In this document: positions 1-12,439 of the stretch, one piece after another | Layout of the letters: every line of letters begins with the position of its first letter | How positions within the stretch are numbered: position 1 is the stretch's first letter | Origin: Elysia crispata | Taxonomy: Eukaryota; Mollusca; Gastropoda; Plakobranchidae | Length of the DNA stretch: 64,000 nucleotides | Reading direction: 5' to 3' | NCBI GenBank assembly: GCA_033675545.1 | Contig: JAWDGP010008055.1 | Coordinates: 425,001 to 489,000 of the forward strand | The notes under the pieces: model-generated | The model's database searches: none | Seen by the model: only the letters and a program-made list of their open reading frames with translations | Told to the model about the DNA's origin: nothing | Translations under genes and position numbers: made by a program

Positions 1-3000
1 AATGGAGCTAAGGATGGCCCAGGCTACACACACGTCTGTTGCGTGTTAGAGACAAGCTCGAAAAGACTTCTCCTGTGCCAATTATCCCTTGCGTTTCTTG
101 TTTCTTAAACTGGCAAATGCTTATCTTCTGAGCACCATTTTATCTCTTTCTGCTTTCTTGATATTTCCTGATATTGAACAGTCTTGACATCACAATTTGT
201 ATTTTACTTGGTTGTTTTAAATATTCTTTTAAACAAACAAAATCTATGTTTGGAATAATTTTCATGACTCTTTTTTTAAAAATCATACTCGACGTAATGT
301 TAAGGAGGGCAGACCAGGAGACGTCTTTTAGCTTAAAGAAATAAAGGAAGAGACTTTGATGTGAGCTGGAGAAGTTAATTTGTACAAGGATCTAAGGAAG
401 TTATGTTGTTTAATTGTCAACTTATAAGGGTAACAGAAATTTTTTTAGGAATACTAATTGCCTTTAAAAAAAATTAGTTAAAAAACATCTCTCGATTAAA
501 TACAAATATTTTATTCCTCTTGCTGTATATACTTAGACAACATAGTTGAATGTTACATTGGTATGTAAGAATGATATAAGAATTATGATAGTGAAGAAAG
601 AAAGAAAAGAGAAAAATCTAAAGTTGAAGAATTATATGGGGAAATTTTTTCTATTTTTAAGCTTCAAATTTCAGCTTTCTGATCTAAATGGTCACTCTCC
701 TTCCTCCTCCTCATCCAATCCGTCCTACCTCTTTCCTTTTTTCTACGAGTTTATACCCGTAAACAAATGCATACAGAAAATTGTATAGCCTTTTTGCCTG
801 AAGATTAAAACTTTGTATTAAAAAAAAGTCAAAAAAAAAAAAAAAAAAAAAAAAAACTAATAAAAAAACCACACGTCAATTAAAAGATTGCTGAAATAAA
901 CAAGATTGTCAGAATGCAATTTATTTTTTTTTCCCGTTAACATTTTGACTATGGTTCAACCAACCACTAAATTCGTCTTATTTCTCAATTCTCTAAAGTA
1001 ACATTAGGTTACTTCATCTTGATCTTTTCTTGATGCTCAAATACACATTGACTGGAGCTACGCGGATGTTCACTTCTAAGCGTTTAAAAGACATGGCTGA
1101 AATAAAAGCCTAGACTCCGAATGTTTGATACGCTCTTTTGATGTCTTTCTTTCCCAGTGCGTTTTAGTAAGGGTTGTGCTTTTGAACCTTTGAATTTTAT
1201 GTTCTTTTGATGTTTTTTTTTTTTTTTTTGTTCCTTCTTTTATTCTTTTAGGTATGGTTAGTCTTAGTTTCTTTTCTTTTTTCGTTTTGTCTTGGAAGGG
1301 TCGATAAAATAAACATTGTAACAACTCTTTCCAATCAAAGAGACTCCACGTTGAAAAAAAAAAAAGCAAAAAAAAAGACAAAAACAAAGCAACAAAAAAC
1401 TCTTTTCTTTTGTAAAGCTTAATTTATTTTTTTTTTAAAAACATTTCGTACGTGGAAAAGTAGTAACGTTTTGTTGTGGGTTTTTTAAGGAATGGTGTGA
1501 AACGTCCTTCTTTCATTTCTTTGACGCGGATAACAAGCTCTGCACTCATTGATGATTTATACGTGAGATGGATAAAGTACGTTTCTGATACCATTTGACA
1601 GGTTAAATGAAACATCATATTTTTTATTCACATCTTGAATTCTCTTGATGCTTAATAATGCTTAGCCTAAAACACACATTTCAAGTTATCGACCGTGACA
1701 AAAGAAAACAAAAGAGAAAGTTTCAAGAGCACTAACTGAGCTGTTTGAGGGATGCTTTGGCAAGGTTAAGAAATAAAAACCTCAATAACTCTAGAATTAC
1801 AGTTCGGCTGAAGCGATTTGTTTCTACGGTAGAGGATTTTTTATGGCCGCCAAAGGCAGGGGACATGAGTGATGCGAGCTTATCAAACCACACTTATAAT
1901 GTAAGTAAACAACAGTGAGAGAGCTAGCTTAAACGTGATGCCTCTCACCTGTACTCTGATACAGTATCAAAAACACTATAAGATTTTGAGAGGCCTGTAC
2001 CCCGCATCTGATCATGAGTTTCTATTTAACAACGGCTGACCGACCTGTTTGTACCCTATGAATTTTGACGATTTTCAGCGTTGTTAGTTCAAGCTTCACC
2101 CTTTTTCCAGCCTCAGTGCCGGACGCTATCCATTCTTTCTTCAGTGCGGTATTTATACAACCATAACAGCAGCCATTATGAAGCTTCAGCATACAAAATA
2201 TGTGCTCTTCAATTGGTCTTTCGCTCTGGCGCATAATATCACAAGGATTATCTGAATGGATTTTATTCCCAATTTTTACTTAACACCATGTTTATCTACC
2301 GCTTCACGTTTTTCTCACCTTGTGGATGCCAATATGAAACTGCTCATTGAAAGTGGGAATAGTTATTGTTTTGCCTTGTCTATGTGCTCGATAATTATAT
2401 CATTTATATGTATCATTTAACATTACTCAGATGATACTTAAAAGATTTAGATTAATTTGTAAGACTTCACTTTAACTTTTTCGACTCAACATATTTGATG
2501 TCTATCTTAATACATATTAGTTCACAAAGGTTTGTGAACAATATTTTTTGTTTGACCGACCGATTGTGTTTTCATTAAATCGTTTCTCTGTGCTGTTCCA
2601 ACTGATACTCCTTACTTATTTTTTCTCGATTTCTTTAATTTCTTCCATTCTTCTGTCCTTTATCAGTGTTTGTGCCCCCCCCCTCTCCCACACACACACA
2701 CACATACCCTCTCTATCTCTCTCATTCCCCCACCTTTTTTTTCTCTCTGTTGGTGTCTTTCTACATAGAAATTTTTGCTCTGATACTTTTAGTTTACTTT
2801 ACCCCACCAAACAGCAATTTCTTGCAGACATAAACAAACCGGAAGTGGTCTGTTAATCGGCTGAAGGCCCCCTCTGGTAACTGGCGGCCGTCCAGTATCT
2901 TTAACATCTCAGTGGTTAACATCATCGAACCACCGTCTAATGCGATGCTATACATAGCCCTCATGTGGCGTTTGCTTTCTCAAAGTATGAGAAATGTTAA

Positions 3001-4020
3001 AAGCAAAAGATCGAAATCAATAAAGCCTTTATAAAACTTGGGCACAGTTCGGCCTCTGTGAAAGGTTTTAATTAGAAATTAGAGAATGCCATATTTTAAG
3101 AGGTTCCTGATGAAAAATGAATTAAGTAACGAACTCTAATGGCTGTTGATTTCATCTCAGGTAGACAGCCTGGATCTTTTAGATTTTCATCATTAGAGCT
3201 CAAAATGTAGATCTGGTCGCTAAAAACTTCCCTACCTGGGATAAGGATAAAAGAAAGTTTCGTTGGCAACGATTAGATAAACTCTCTAATTTTACTACCA
3301 CCATGCGGTAGATCATAGGGCAGTAGAGCTTTTCAATTTTCTTATACATATAAAAGAAATCTTAAGGATTCAGCATCGAATTCCTTAATCGAATACACAC
3401 ACAATATATATATATATAGATTTACATTTTATATATATATAAACTTTCGGTTGGATTAAAGTTAAAAACTTGATATCTCAGAGAGTATTTGCATCCCCTA
3501 AGTTTCCCAATGAATCTAACTTAGTGTATAAAAATAAAAAATATAACTTAACTTTTGTCTGACACCTAGGTAACAAATGATAGTCTGTGTGGTTTGAAAA
3601 GTGACTTCTAATGTTAACTTCATAAACAGAGAATTTAAGAAGACAGTTTTATTAAGGAACAAATGACCCTAAGGTCTTGGGAAAAATAGTAACATCTTCT
3701 TGTTTATTAAATGAAAAGTATCGGGATAAGGACACGACTAATTCCTTAAGTAATTTTCAAGATTTCCCGGAAAGTCAGAAAATTAAAATCTTTGATCACC
3801 TACAAATCGTATGAAAGTTCTAAACATTCTGCATTGTCCTTTCAAGTGCTAAGGGGAGAAGGTAAGCGTCTTAGCTTTTTATTCCTACGGAGAGAATGAT
3901 TTAGATATGTCAGTTGCGGTGCCACAAAGAAACCTAGAACTACGTAAGACCCAAAGAACAGTGATACATTAGTCCATTTAAACATGTCTGTGTGATCCTT
4001 TTTTTGCTAAAGAATATTGA
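1..4020. other. Intergenic DNA, no gene recognised
   Basis: AT-rich sequence without convincing coding exons; the open frames here are short and show no family motif. It holds a poly-A run at 831-856, short A/T runs around 1200-1440, a small (CA)n near 2691-2704 and a short (AT)n near 3405-3440. The stretch around 2870-2960 is locally richer in G and C, but I could not assign it to anything. Confidence 0.5.
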
Positions 4021-4021
4021 T

Positions 4022-4845
4022 GTTTTGGCTTTCAATCAATCAATCAATCTCGGTGCCGTCCTTGGTCCAGGGTTGACCAGAAATCTGACGCCACACCTCT
4101 CTCTGATTAGCCAATATCGCACATTCTGTCAAGCTGTGTCCTGACCACTCTTGATGTTGTCGCATCACTGAGCCGGAAGCCTGCCTCGTGGTCTTCTGCA
4201 CTCCATCTTGCCTTCTAGGATGTTTTTCATAATTGATTCGTGGCGTTTAGTGTGGCCGAAAAATTTGAGTTTCCTTGCTTTTAATGCATTTAGACATGTT
4301 TTCTCTGTTTTCAAATTCTTTAGAACATCTTCAGTTTTCATTTTTTTCCTTGATGTGAGTAAGCGGTACATTTGCTGAAACATATTTTTAGCGATTGCTA
4401 TTTTAGTTTTTATTTTAGATTCATCTTTACCATCTGGAGTTATCGTTTGGCCCAAAATTTGAAAGTGCTGACCTGTTCTAGGAGTTCGTTATCAATCTGA
4501 ATAATCTGCTTTGATGTTGTCACCTTCCTGTTTTGAAACAACTAGCCTTTTCGATTTCACTTTCTGTTTTTGCTGCTGTGACCAAATTCTGTAGCCCTTC
4601 CTTGGTATCCGAAACCAGAACCGTATCGTCAACATATCTCAGGTTACTGATGTTTCTCACCCTCCAGGTGCTCCAATTGTCTAAAGATGAGTTCTGTGTA
4701 TATGTTGAATAGGATCGGGAGAAAGAACACGGCCCTGACGAACGCCTCGCTGTATTGATGTGTTCTCCAGGACTGTGTTCTTTCTCCAATCCTATTGGCT
4801 GATACAAAAGACAAACAAGATGACTTTTCAAAGCCCGAAACATGA
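4022..4845 (-). mobile_element. 5'-truncated LINE (non-LTR retrotransposon) fragment
   Basis: The minus strand encodes the second half of a LINE reverse transcriptase and its C-terminal part. A YVDD catalytic box (TAT GTT GAC GAT, plus-strand 4625-4636) follows a stretch resembling the RQG..LSPILFNIYTE motif of RTE/CR1-type LINEs. Further downstream, the frame at 4455-4165 contains YxGQTITPDGKDE-like and KFFGHxKRHESIMK-like segments and a GRRPRGR stretch, all typical of LINE C-termini. The reading shifts frame at least once between these parts, for example near the LSP motif where one extra base sits, so the copy is dead. The 3' end on the minus strand is a short GATT tandem tail (plus strand 4030-4049), a tail type known from RTE-like LINEs. 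The 5' end stops near 4800 in a fold-back. Clade assignment is tentative. Confidence 0.75.
4707..4800. repeat. Fold-back inverted repeat at the LINE 5' end
   Basis: A segment of about 25 bases at 4707-4733, part of the LINE reverse transcriptase, reappears as its near-perfect reverse complement at 4774-4800, about 40 bases away. This is what a 5' inversion or a template switch during LINE insertion would leave. The inverted segment is the last recognisable LINE sequence. Confidence 0.6.
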
Positions 4846-5155
4846 TAGATGAAGTCTAATTAAGAGTGAACATGCCGAATACATGCATCCAAAAAGAAAA
4901 AAAATTAATAGATACTATATAGCAATGCAGGTATAAAAAATCAAAATAAAATGATAATGTTCCGGCATGATAAATTAAAATCTATTCACTATAAATGATA
5001 CTCCTCTCCTTTTATGTGCCATAAACAGACACCAAGCCCTTCAGCAATTAAAGTACAATATTTTCAGAGGTGAACTTGTAGGTAGAAAGATAAGTTGAGG
5101 TACGCAGAGAAAAGAGCAAAAAAGCCACTATAAAAAAGATCAACTTCGACTTTCT

Positions 5156-5160
<5 letters not shown>

Positions 5161-5186
<26 letters not shown>
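5161..5186. repeat. (CT)n microsatellite
   Basis: A pure CT dinucleotide run of 26 bases directly abutting the start of the inverted-repeat cluster at 5187. Confidence 0.95.
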
Positions 5187-5190
<4 letters not shown>

Positions 5191-5852
5191 AAAGAAGTAA
5201 AGAAAGCAGTCAAACCACGTTAGAGGCTGAGACAGACGAAGCTAGATCTAAGGATCTAAAGATGCATGTGACTGAAAATAATGAAATTAGTAGTATAGAA
5301 AAATCAACCACAAACCTAGATCTAGCTCAAGACCGACAAATATTACAAAACATTACAACAGATGGAATGAACAGGAATCGAACCTGCGCCTCGATGCGGC
5401 ACCCATCGCCTTGCCGAGACAAGATCAGGCACTTGACCACTGAGCTATCCGCATCTACAAAAATAGATGCTTCAGGAACAGTGACTTTCATGCTGGCTTG
5501 AAAAGACTAAGAGGTTGAATCGCTAAGAACGATCAAGTCTATATTTTTTACAGACTAGCCTGTATAGATCTAAGAAAGATGCCATTTGACTGAAAATCAT
5601 TCTTAGCGATTATTTCATTATTTTCAGTCACATGCATCTTTAGATCCTTAGATCTAGCTTCGTTCTAGCTTCGTCTGTCTCAGCCTCTAACGTGGTTTGA
5701 CTGCTTTCTTTATTTCTTTATTCATTTATGCTTTTCAGTCAAATGGCATCTTTCTTAGATCCGTTAGAGGCTAGTTTGTTTATGTCCTGTAAAAAATATG
5801 GACTTGATCGTTCTTAGTGATTTAACCTCTTAGTCTATTCAAGCCAGCATGC
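5187..5852. repeat. Inverted-repeat cluster, order A - SINE head - B - A' - B'
   Basis: Block A (5187-5288) is matched by its reverse complement A' (5612-5722), and block B (about 5489-5597) by its reverse complement B' (5732-5852). Both pairs are long and highly similar; A' carries an extra copy of a roughly 10-base motif around 5660-5680. Between A and B sits a tRNA-like sequence on the minus strand. The order A-B-A'-B' is not that of one simple palindrome (which would be A-B-B'-A'). It fits an inverted copy taken across the junction of a tandem array. A small palindrome around 5587-5630 joins B and A'. No transposase-like frame is visible, so a non-autonomous element is likely. Confidence 0.7.
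5362..5452 (-). mobile_element. tRNA-derived SINE head (pol III A and B boxes)
   Basis: On the minus strand a consensus A box (TAGCTCAGTGG) lies near 5449-5439 and a consensus B box (GGTTCGATTCC) at 5384-5374. The T arm folds as a stem with a seven-base loop. The acceptor stem does not pair and the central part is longer than in a normal tRNA, so this is more likely a SINE head or tRNA relic than a working tRNA gene. It is embedded in the inverted-repeat cluster. Confidence 0.6.
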
Positions 5853-5859
5853 TTTCCTT

Positions 5860-8800
5860 TACTTTACTTTAACCGCTTCTCTTCGAATTGTTTTTTCCTT
5901 CTCCATGTGCGACGATATTTTCCTATATTTTTAAATTTCTCTTATTACCTTTCTTTTCGTCTTTCTTTTTGAAATCAAGACTGAAAACCGCGTTTTGGCA
6001 GCCGCCTTTCCACATCTTTGACCGAAACGATTGTCTCCTTTAGCCGAAAGATCTGCGGTTCTTATTTTTGACTTTCTTCCTTTTATTTCAGAATATATCT
6101 ATAAATTAGTAAATCAATCGCTTTGTCTGTCTATTTATCTATTTATTTACGTACTTTCCACCAATGTGTCTGTCTTAATATCTTCCCCCCTCCCGGTACC
6201 GGTATTTACCTATCTATCTATTTATTTGTTCATTTATCCATCTCTCTCTCTCTCGCTATCTATCATTCTAGAGGTTTTCTTTTAGTCATATATACATTTT
6301 TATTGATCTAAGCACCCCTATTGATTTAAACTCTGATACATTTTTTATCTTCATCCGCCTTTCTCTGAGATAATTCCATAAAACTATAATCATATATTTT
6401 TTCTATCCATCAACTATGCAACATTCATCTTTCTAAATTCATATTGTATTTATCTAAATTGATTTATCCATTACATTTTATTGACACTATCTGCCCTTTA
6501 TGCCAAGATCGATCTATACAATTAGGTTTCTACAATGAGTTGTATGAAATCACTGGTTTACCTTTCTCTACTACAACCAACTTCCCTTTCTCTGAAGCTG
6601 ATCATGTCTATCTTCATTTCCTGCCTTCTGTTCTTATCTTACATACCTTTCCAAATAACATGGGTATAAAACTATTATTCCTTCCTTACCTGGTCGGGTT
6701 GTTTATTTTAATTGTTTCCTTTTCGCGTAGCCAGGGAGGCCAAAGGGTACATCAAATGCTATATTTGAATAATCTACCAGGACAAATTGAATGTTAGGAA
6801 TGTCTCCAATGAAAGAGGAATAATAGCAGAAAACATTACTTAATAACCTGGACCGTCCAGGCAAACCAGACACGAAGTTTGTCTATCATCCATTTTTAAC
6901 TAACAGTGACACACAGGACTGAGTCGCGACAGCAAGGGCGCCAGTGGATTTTTTTTTCTTTTGATAAGAGGGGCCTACAATATTTTGTTTCCCTCATTCT
7001 GATATAAAAGTTTGTTTTCATTTTTACCTAAATATTTATTTCAGTTTTCTCTGCTTCTTCTCTTCTTTTAAGGTTTAACAATTTTTCTGCAGCTATCATG
7101 AAACTTTCGTCTTCAAAACTAAATATATATTCTTACAAAATTAATACAATAAAGATCCTTTAAATCATTAATGGTCTCATCTGGTTATAGAAAAAAAGTG
7201 GTTGGGCTTTTGATTAACGAGGGATGGCATGTCCATGGAGTTGGGTATGTGTGTGGAGGGGGGGGGGGGGGGAAGGAGGGGCAACACAGTCATGACTAGC
7301 TGTTTGGTCAGTCAACCATGTGAAAAGTCCAGCATTCCACTTCATTGAACGTCATAAGAGGAGCCAGCATGCGCGCTTGTTTAGAGCAATGTAAAACTAT
7401 TGTGACTGGTGGAAAGCAGGAGATGCCAGGTCGTAGAGTCTCACTTATATGAACAGATCTACAATAATTAAATAGCTGATAAAAGTCTCAAAGCAACTTA
7501 ATCACAATTGAGATTAAATTGACTCCCCCAGATCAAAGTCAGTCAATAGTTGCTGAACAAAGTTTTAAAAAAAATCTTATTTTCTTTTAGCCAACTTTGG
7601 TATTCTTTTAAGGTCTTCAACAAAGCATTTTACATCGATAACAAAATCGCGTCACACATGATATTATTTGTAAGGACATCATAACGAAACCTTTCTTAGA
7701 GGACAACGAAAAAAATACAATGTAGATGTAGAGTGCGGAGGCCCACGCTGACCTGCTTGTGGACATTCCTGGAAACTGCAAGCGTTGAGCGGAGCGCTTT
7801 AGTTGACCGCAAGTGTTATCATTGCTATACTGGATACCTAAAATGTGACACCTCCAGGTAGCTACCCTCTCGCTCCCTCCCTCCACCTCACCTCTCCCCC
7901 CGCTTCTTCTTCACCTTTATTAACCAGCATGAAGGGTCGGAGCTAGATCGAGCTTGTGGGTCTGGTGCGATATAGAACTTCACTCGAACGCCTGACTCAA
8001 GCAGATAGGATTTATTTGTAGGGAATGAGGTGGGGTAGGAAAAGAGGTGACAGCTCGAAATTGAAATAGCGACAATCCACTTGTCTGCCGTGCGTGTTGA
8101 GTCTTGATTTCTCAGATGATAACGGTGTTTTGGTTCTACCATGAGGCTTGCAAGAGAAAGACCTGATGGGTCTTCGTCACGTCATTGGATTTTTGTATCT
8201 GTTATGGAATAGTTCGGATTCATGTGCCTTACCTTTGAAAACAAAAAACGGGAATCTGAGTTCGCACATGGACAGATTTTTTTTTCATTTAAGTTGAATC
8301 TGGCTTTGAGAAATCTGTAGCTGTCACTGTGGATTCCAAAGGACACCAATGTCTAGATTTAAACAATCCCGTCTGCACAGCTCATAAACAGGTAAATAAC
8401 ACCTTTAAATATTCCAGATTACCCAAGTGTAAGTACAGTTTAGTCAGAATAAATTTGAAAGAATCATTAATAGTCACTATATTGAATTATTTTCATTTGT
8501 GGCGATTGAAAAGTCATGTTAAATACCGTCCTCTCTATATTTCGTGTTGGCATACCGAGCCACCTGTTTAAGATAAAATAAAATAAAAACTTGTTTCTTT
8601 CATATTTTAAACATTGCTTTTTTTCCTTTGCAAATGTTTCATTTCCCTCACTCGCACTTCTTAAACATTTATTTCCAAAACTATTGTAGATTGAATTAGA
8701 AGAAGGACTTTTATATCTTGCCTTTCTTCTCATCTAGTATCTTCCTCAAACGCTCATTGGCCCATGAAAAAAAAGTAGCAACAACAAAAACAACAATCAA

Positions 8801-10800
8801 AAAAAAAAAAAAAACCAACAAAAAACAACAACTTTCAGAGATACTCTTTGAGTATTTAATAATTCCAAACTTATTTTAGGTTTTTGAAACCGCAATCGTA
8901 TCCTACACTATTTGAAACTGATTATGAAATGGTGAAATAATTATTATTGTTCTGCACAGAATACTTTACATGTAGGTAAGACTTGGGATTTTTCTCCTAT
9001 AAAATAACTGTGTACCGCAGTGTGAAAGGCCGAGACATAGTGAGAAAAGAACTTGGTCAAGTATGTTAGCCTTACAAAAACTTGTCCTCACCTTGAGAGG
9101 GGCCTAGTTTACTAAGTAGCTCTATTTGATTAACTTACAAACATACCCGCCGATTTCTTGTCCTATGGGAAAAACCACGGAATGATTGAGTATTAACAGA
9201 GCCGCTCAAGCCAATTAGGCATTGCGAGGTCTTAATCTTAGGCCAACCGACATGGTAGAAGTCAATTGTCATGAGAACCTCTTAAGATTTGACCAGAGAA
9301 TTTTTTGATAACCTCGGATAACATTTTGACAGAGAAGAAGATCAGATACCCACTGCACATTTTTCTTCAAATGCAAAAGCACACAATTCATTCTGATTTA
9401 CTAGATTTTTCCAGAAGCTAAGAACATTAGGCATGCTGTTTTGTTTCGCAACTTCACCAGAAGTGCATAAAGACAACCTTTTACGCTGGGCAGATTGGAA
9501 TTGTTTCACTCGGATCGTAATATAAACTAAACCGCGAACTCTTTTCGTGCAGTCTACTGTGAGCATCAAAGGTTTACGGAACATATGAGCTGCGGAATGT
9601 CACAGGCTTTGGCGATCATCCAAGCATTGTGTTGTTTCAGCATGACGTGGGGCTGTTTTGAAAAAGCTGGCGGGACACAGACACAGTAAATGAAGCTGAA
9701 CGCTGCGATCCTTTCTAGCCTATCAAGCCTTCACCAGGAGACATGAGAACGTCTGAACTGGCTCTTGCCTGTGAATCAATACCCTGTTGAAATTGTTAAC
9801 TTTATTCTACGAACCCACTTACTATTCATGAGGTCACTTGAGATAGGCTGGCCACGCCCGTGGAGGCTCACTTTTGCGTTGGTCCGTCCAGGAGCTCACA
9901 CTGTTTCACTCTAGGTCTAGATTCTAGGGAAAACTTTCTAGAACTTGTTTCAGGTTGAGTGTTCTTGTGCTGTTTTCAAACGTTCAAACACATTTACTTT
10001 TCTTTTCTTTTTGCTTCTCATTATTCATGACGGTGACTCATGTAAGCATTTAAGAAATACATTTTACTTTTTACCCTACAAGATCTGGATTTCCCTTATT
10101 TAGGGCTGAATGTCATCACCCCATCTGGTTTTTGACGTTCAATATTATCACCATAGATATGCTTGCATGTTACGTATACAATCATATTGCATACCGATAA
10201 TTGTTCATTTCATATTCCTCTGTTTATTACTAACGTTAGGGATATGAAAGTTAACATGCTGATGATCTGTGTCTTTGGGTCTTGACCTTGTTTGAGTTTA
10301 ACTATAGCGACAATCTTGTAACAGGACACGTGGATCTTTTCTTTATGTTTCATTAAGCTTTGATCATCAAGATATTATGCATTGTAACTAAAATCTATGT
10401 TTAATCACTTGCCCCGTCGCAAAACTAAGTGCATATGGAATCCAAAATCAGAAAGTCTACAGAGTTTCATTCTTTCTGTCGCTCTTTCTTTCCTTTTCAC
10501 CGGCACCCTTGCCGGGTATTTCTCTCTTCCTTTCCTCGCAAAGCCATTAACAGTTATTTTCTCACGATAGCGAAAGAGCTCAGGTATCACACCTTGTTGC
10601 GGGGACAAAGACATGTGTGCATTTGTCTTCAGTGACCTCCACACAGCCCGTCAATTCGTTATCAGTTCGGTCAGCAGGGACAAGCCCGTCACGGCCGGCC
10701 GGTGACCTGAACGTGAGGCGGCATTTTACCGCTCCTCAGGGGAAACTCAATACCACCATGTTTGAGGTGATCAGCTTTGTGGATCCGCTTGCGGTGGGTG
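5860..10800. other. Intergenic DNA, no gene recognised
   Basis: No exon or RNA gene could be supported. The stretch includes pyrimidine-rich sequence around 5880-6270, a poly-G run at about 7258-7272 next to short GGA repeats, and an A-rich run near 8797-8815. A GC-richer stretch at 10,640-10,800 contains an ATG in good context (10,758) followed by a possible donor at 10,794, but nothing to splice to was found. Confidence 0.45.
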
Positions 10801-10821
10801 AAGTTCCTAACATACGCAGGC

Positions 10822-10921
<100 letters not shown>

Positions 10922-11001
10922 GTCTGATACAAGCCCCATAGGCTGACACTTGGCCTTGGTTTCTTTCCTATTTAAATTTACAACACAACTGGACCTATCT
11001 T

Positions 11002-11006
<5 letters not shown>

Positions 11007-11073
<67 letters not shown>
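11007..11073. repeat. (CT)n microsatellite
   Basis: About 67 bases of pure CT repeat, the complement of the (GA)n tract at 10,825-10,918, so the two can form a long hairpin around an 88-base spacer. Confidence 0.97.
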
Positions 11074-11078
<5 letters not shown>

Positions 11079-11236
11079 GTGTTTCAACTGATTAAGAGCT
11101 GCAATCTTTTAAACCTACCAACTATAATACATGTATTTGCTTACAACACTTGATATGCATATTGACTGAATGACTACAATAGACAATTTCATATTAGTAC
11201 AACCGCTTTAAATGCACCAGTTAAAAAAAAAAGTGC

Positions 11237-11890
11237 AATTCACTCAGTTGTCTAGACTGCTTCCGAATGCTACATCTTCTGTGCTTCGGAATATTAAAAT
11301 ACACCAGTTGTCTAAACTGCCCCGAATGCTACAGCTTATGTGCTTCGGGGGAAAAAATGTGTAATTCAATCAGTTACCAAAACTTCCTCCGAATGCTATA
11401 ATTTATGTGCTTCGGACATAAAACATGCATGTTAATCAGATGTTTAAACTGGTCCAATCAACCAATGGTTTAACCTAATTCCTATTACTGCAGCTTATGT
11501 ATATGTGCTTCGGATAAAACCATGTTATTCAATCAGTTGTATAAATTATGTCCGTATGCTACGGCTTATGTGCTTCGGTTAGAAACATGCTATTTAATCA
11601 GTTGTATAATTTACTTCGATTGCTACAGCTTCTGTGCTTCAGATAATAATATGCTATTCAATCAGTTGTTTATACCGTTTCCGAATGCTCCAGCTTAACT
11701 TCTTTAGTTAGCAACTCACAATTCAATCATTGTTTAAACTGAATTAGAAGGCTACATGTTTTGGTGCGTGTGATAAACATGGAATGTCATGAGCAATGTA
11801 ATAAATTGCCTTTAAATGCTAAAGCTTATATGCTTTGGTAAAATCCTAAAGCTAAATTGCTCCTCAATGTCTCATATTTTATGCTTCAGA
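11237..11890. repeat. Tandem array of about ten 60-85 bp units, each with two stem-loops
   Basis: The unit reads roughly AATCAGTTGTCTAAACTG, then a CCGAATGC...GCTTCGG hairpin, then an A-rich spacer. In units 1-3 the second stem has left arms at 11,261-11,270, 11,320-11,329 and 11,388-11,396, and right arms at 11,283-11,291, 11,342-11,350 and 11,409-11,416. In each, the right arm is the exact complement of the left arm apart from one constantly bulged T, and the inner ACA/TGT bases also pair. The outer base pairs differ between units (TT/AA, CC/GG, T/A), so pairing is kept while sequence changes. A smaller CAGTT/AACTG hairpin precedes it. Later units (about 11,470-11,890) decay progressively. 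There is no coding capacity. Confidence 0.8.
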
Positions 11891-12430
11891 ACGAATGAAA
11901 TCGAAACATGAATTATTCTAAATAATGCAACCTAGTTAACTAAAAGAAACTTTTGAAGAGATTGAATTGCTCTGTTGACAAAGAATAATCATTCTGGTTG
12001 CTTATTTCACAGCTCATTAAAACTTGTCTCGAAGTAACGTGCCACTTCATCTAGTGACTGAGCTTGGCAAAGGCTGCAATTTATGTATTTCGGGAAAACT
12101 TTGGTTGATTGAGAAAGATTTAGAGGCTACAAGATTGTTCTCTAACATAAAATTCTTTGTAATTTTCAGATATGGAGATTATACGAACAGAGGCAGACCG
12201 TCAACAATAACAGTCCTGCCTTAATGCTTCCAATGTTATCACGTCCCAATAATGCTTTTTGTCTGTCCGGGGTTTGATGAATTAATAAATACGTTACATT
12301 TTTGTTGTGGTAGCATGCAGCATGGATAAAGAACTATGAGTAATTCAGCTGTTCTCTTCAGTATATAATTCTCTATACTATGCTCGGTTTTATTGTTGTT
12401 ATTATTGTTATTGTCATGAGGAATTGAGCT
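11891..12430. other. AT-rich spacer
   Basis: AT-rich sequence between the hairpin array and the old DIRS-type copy. It contains a short ATT-rich stretch near 12,390-12,412. No gene seen. Confidence 0.4.
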
Positions 12431-12439
12431 TTCTGGTCT

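Noticed and set aside
5362-5452. Functional tRNA gene on the minus strand
   Set aside because: A and B boxes are good, but the acceptor and D stems do not pair and the length is wrong for a standard tRNA.
6444-6797. 117-residue plus-strand open frame with hydrophobic C-terminus
   Set aside because: Residue composition follows base composition and no family motif or splice support is seen.
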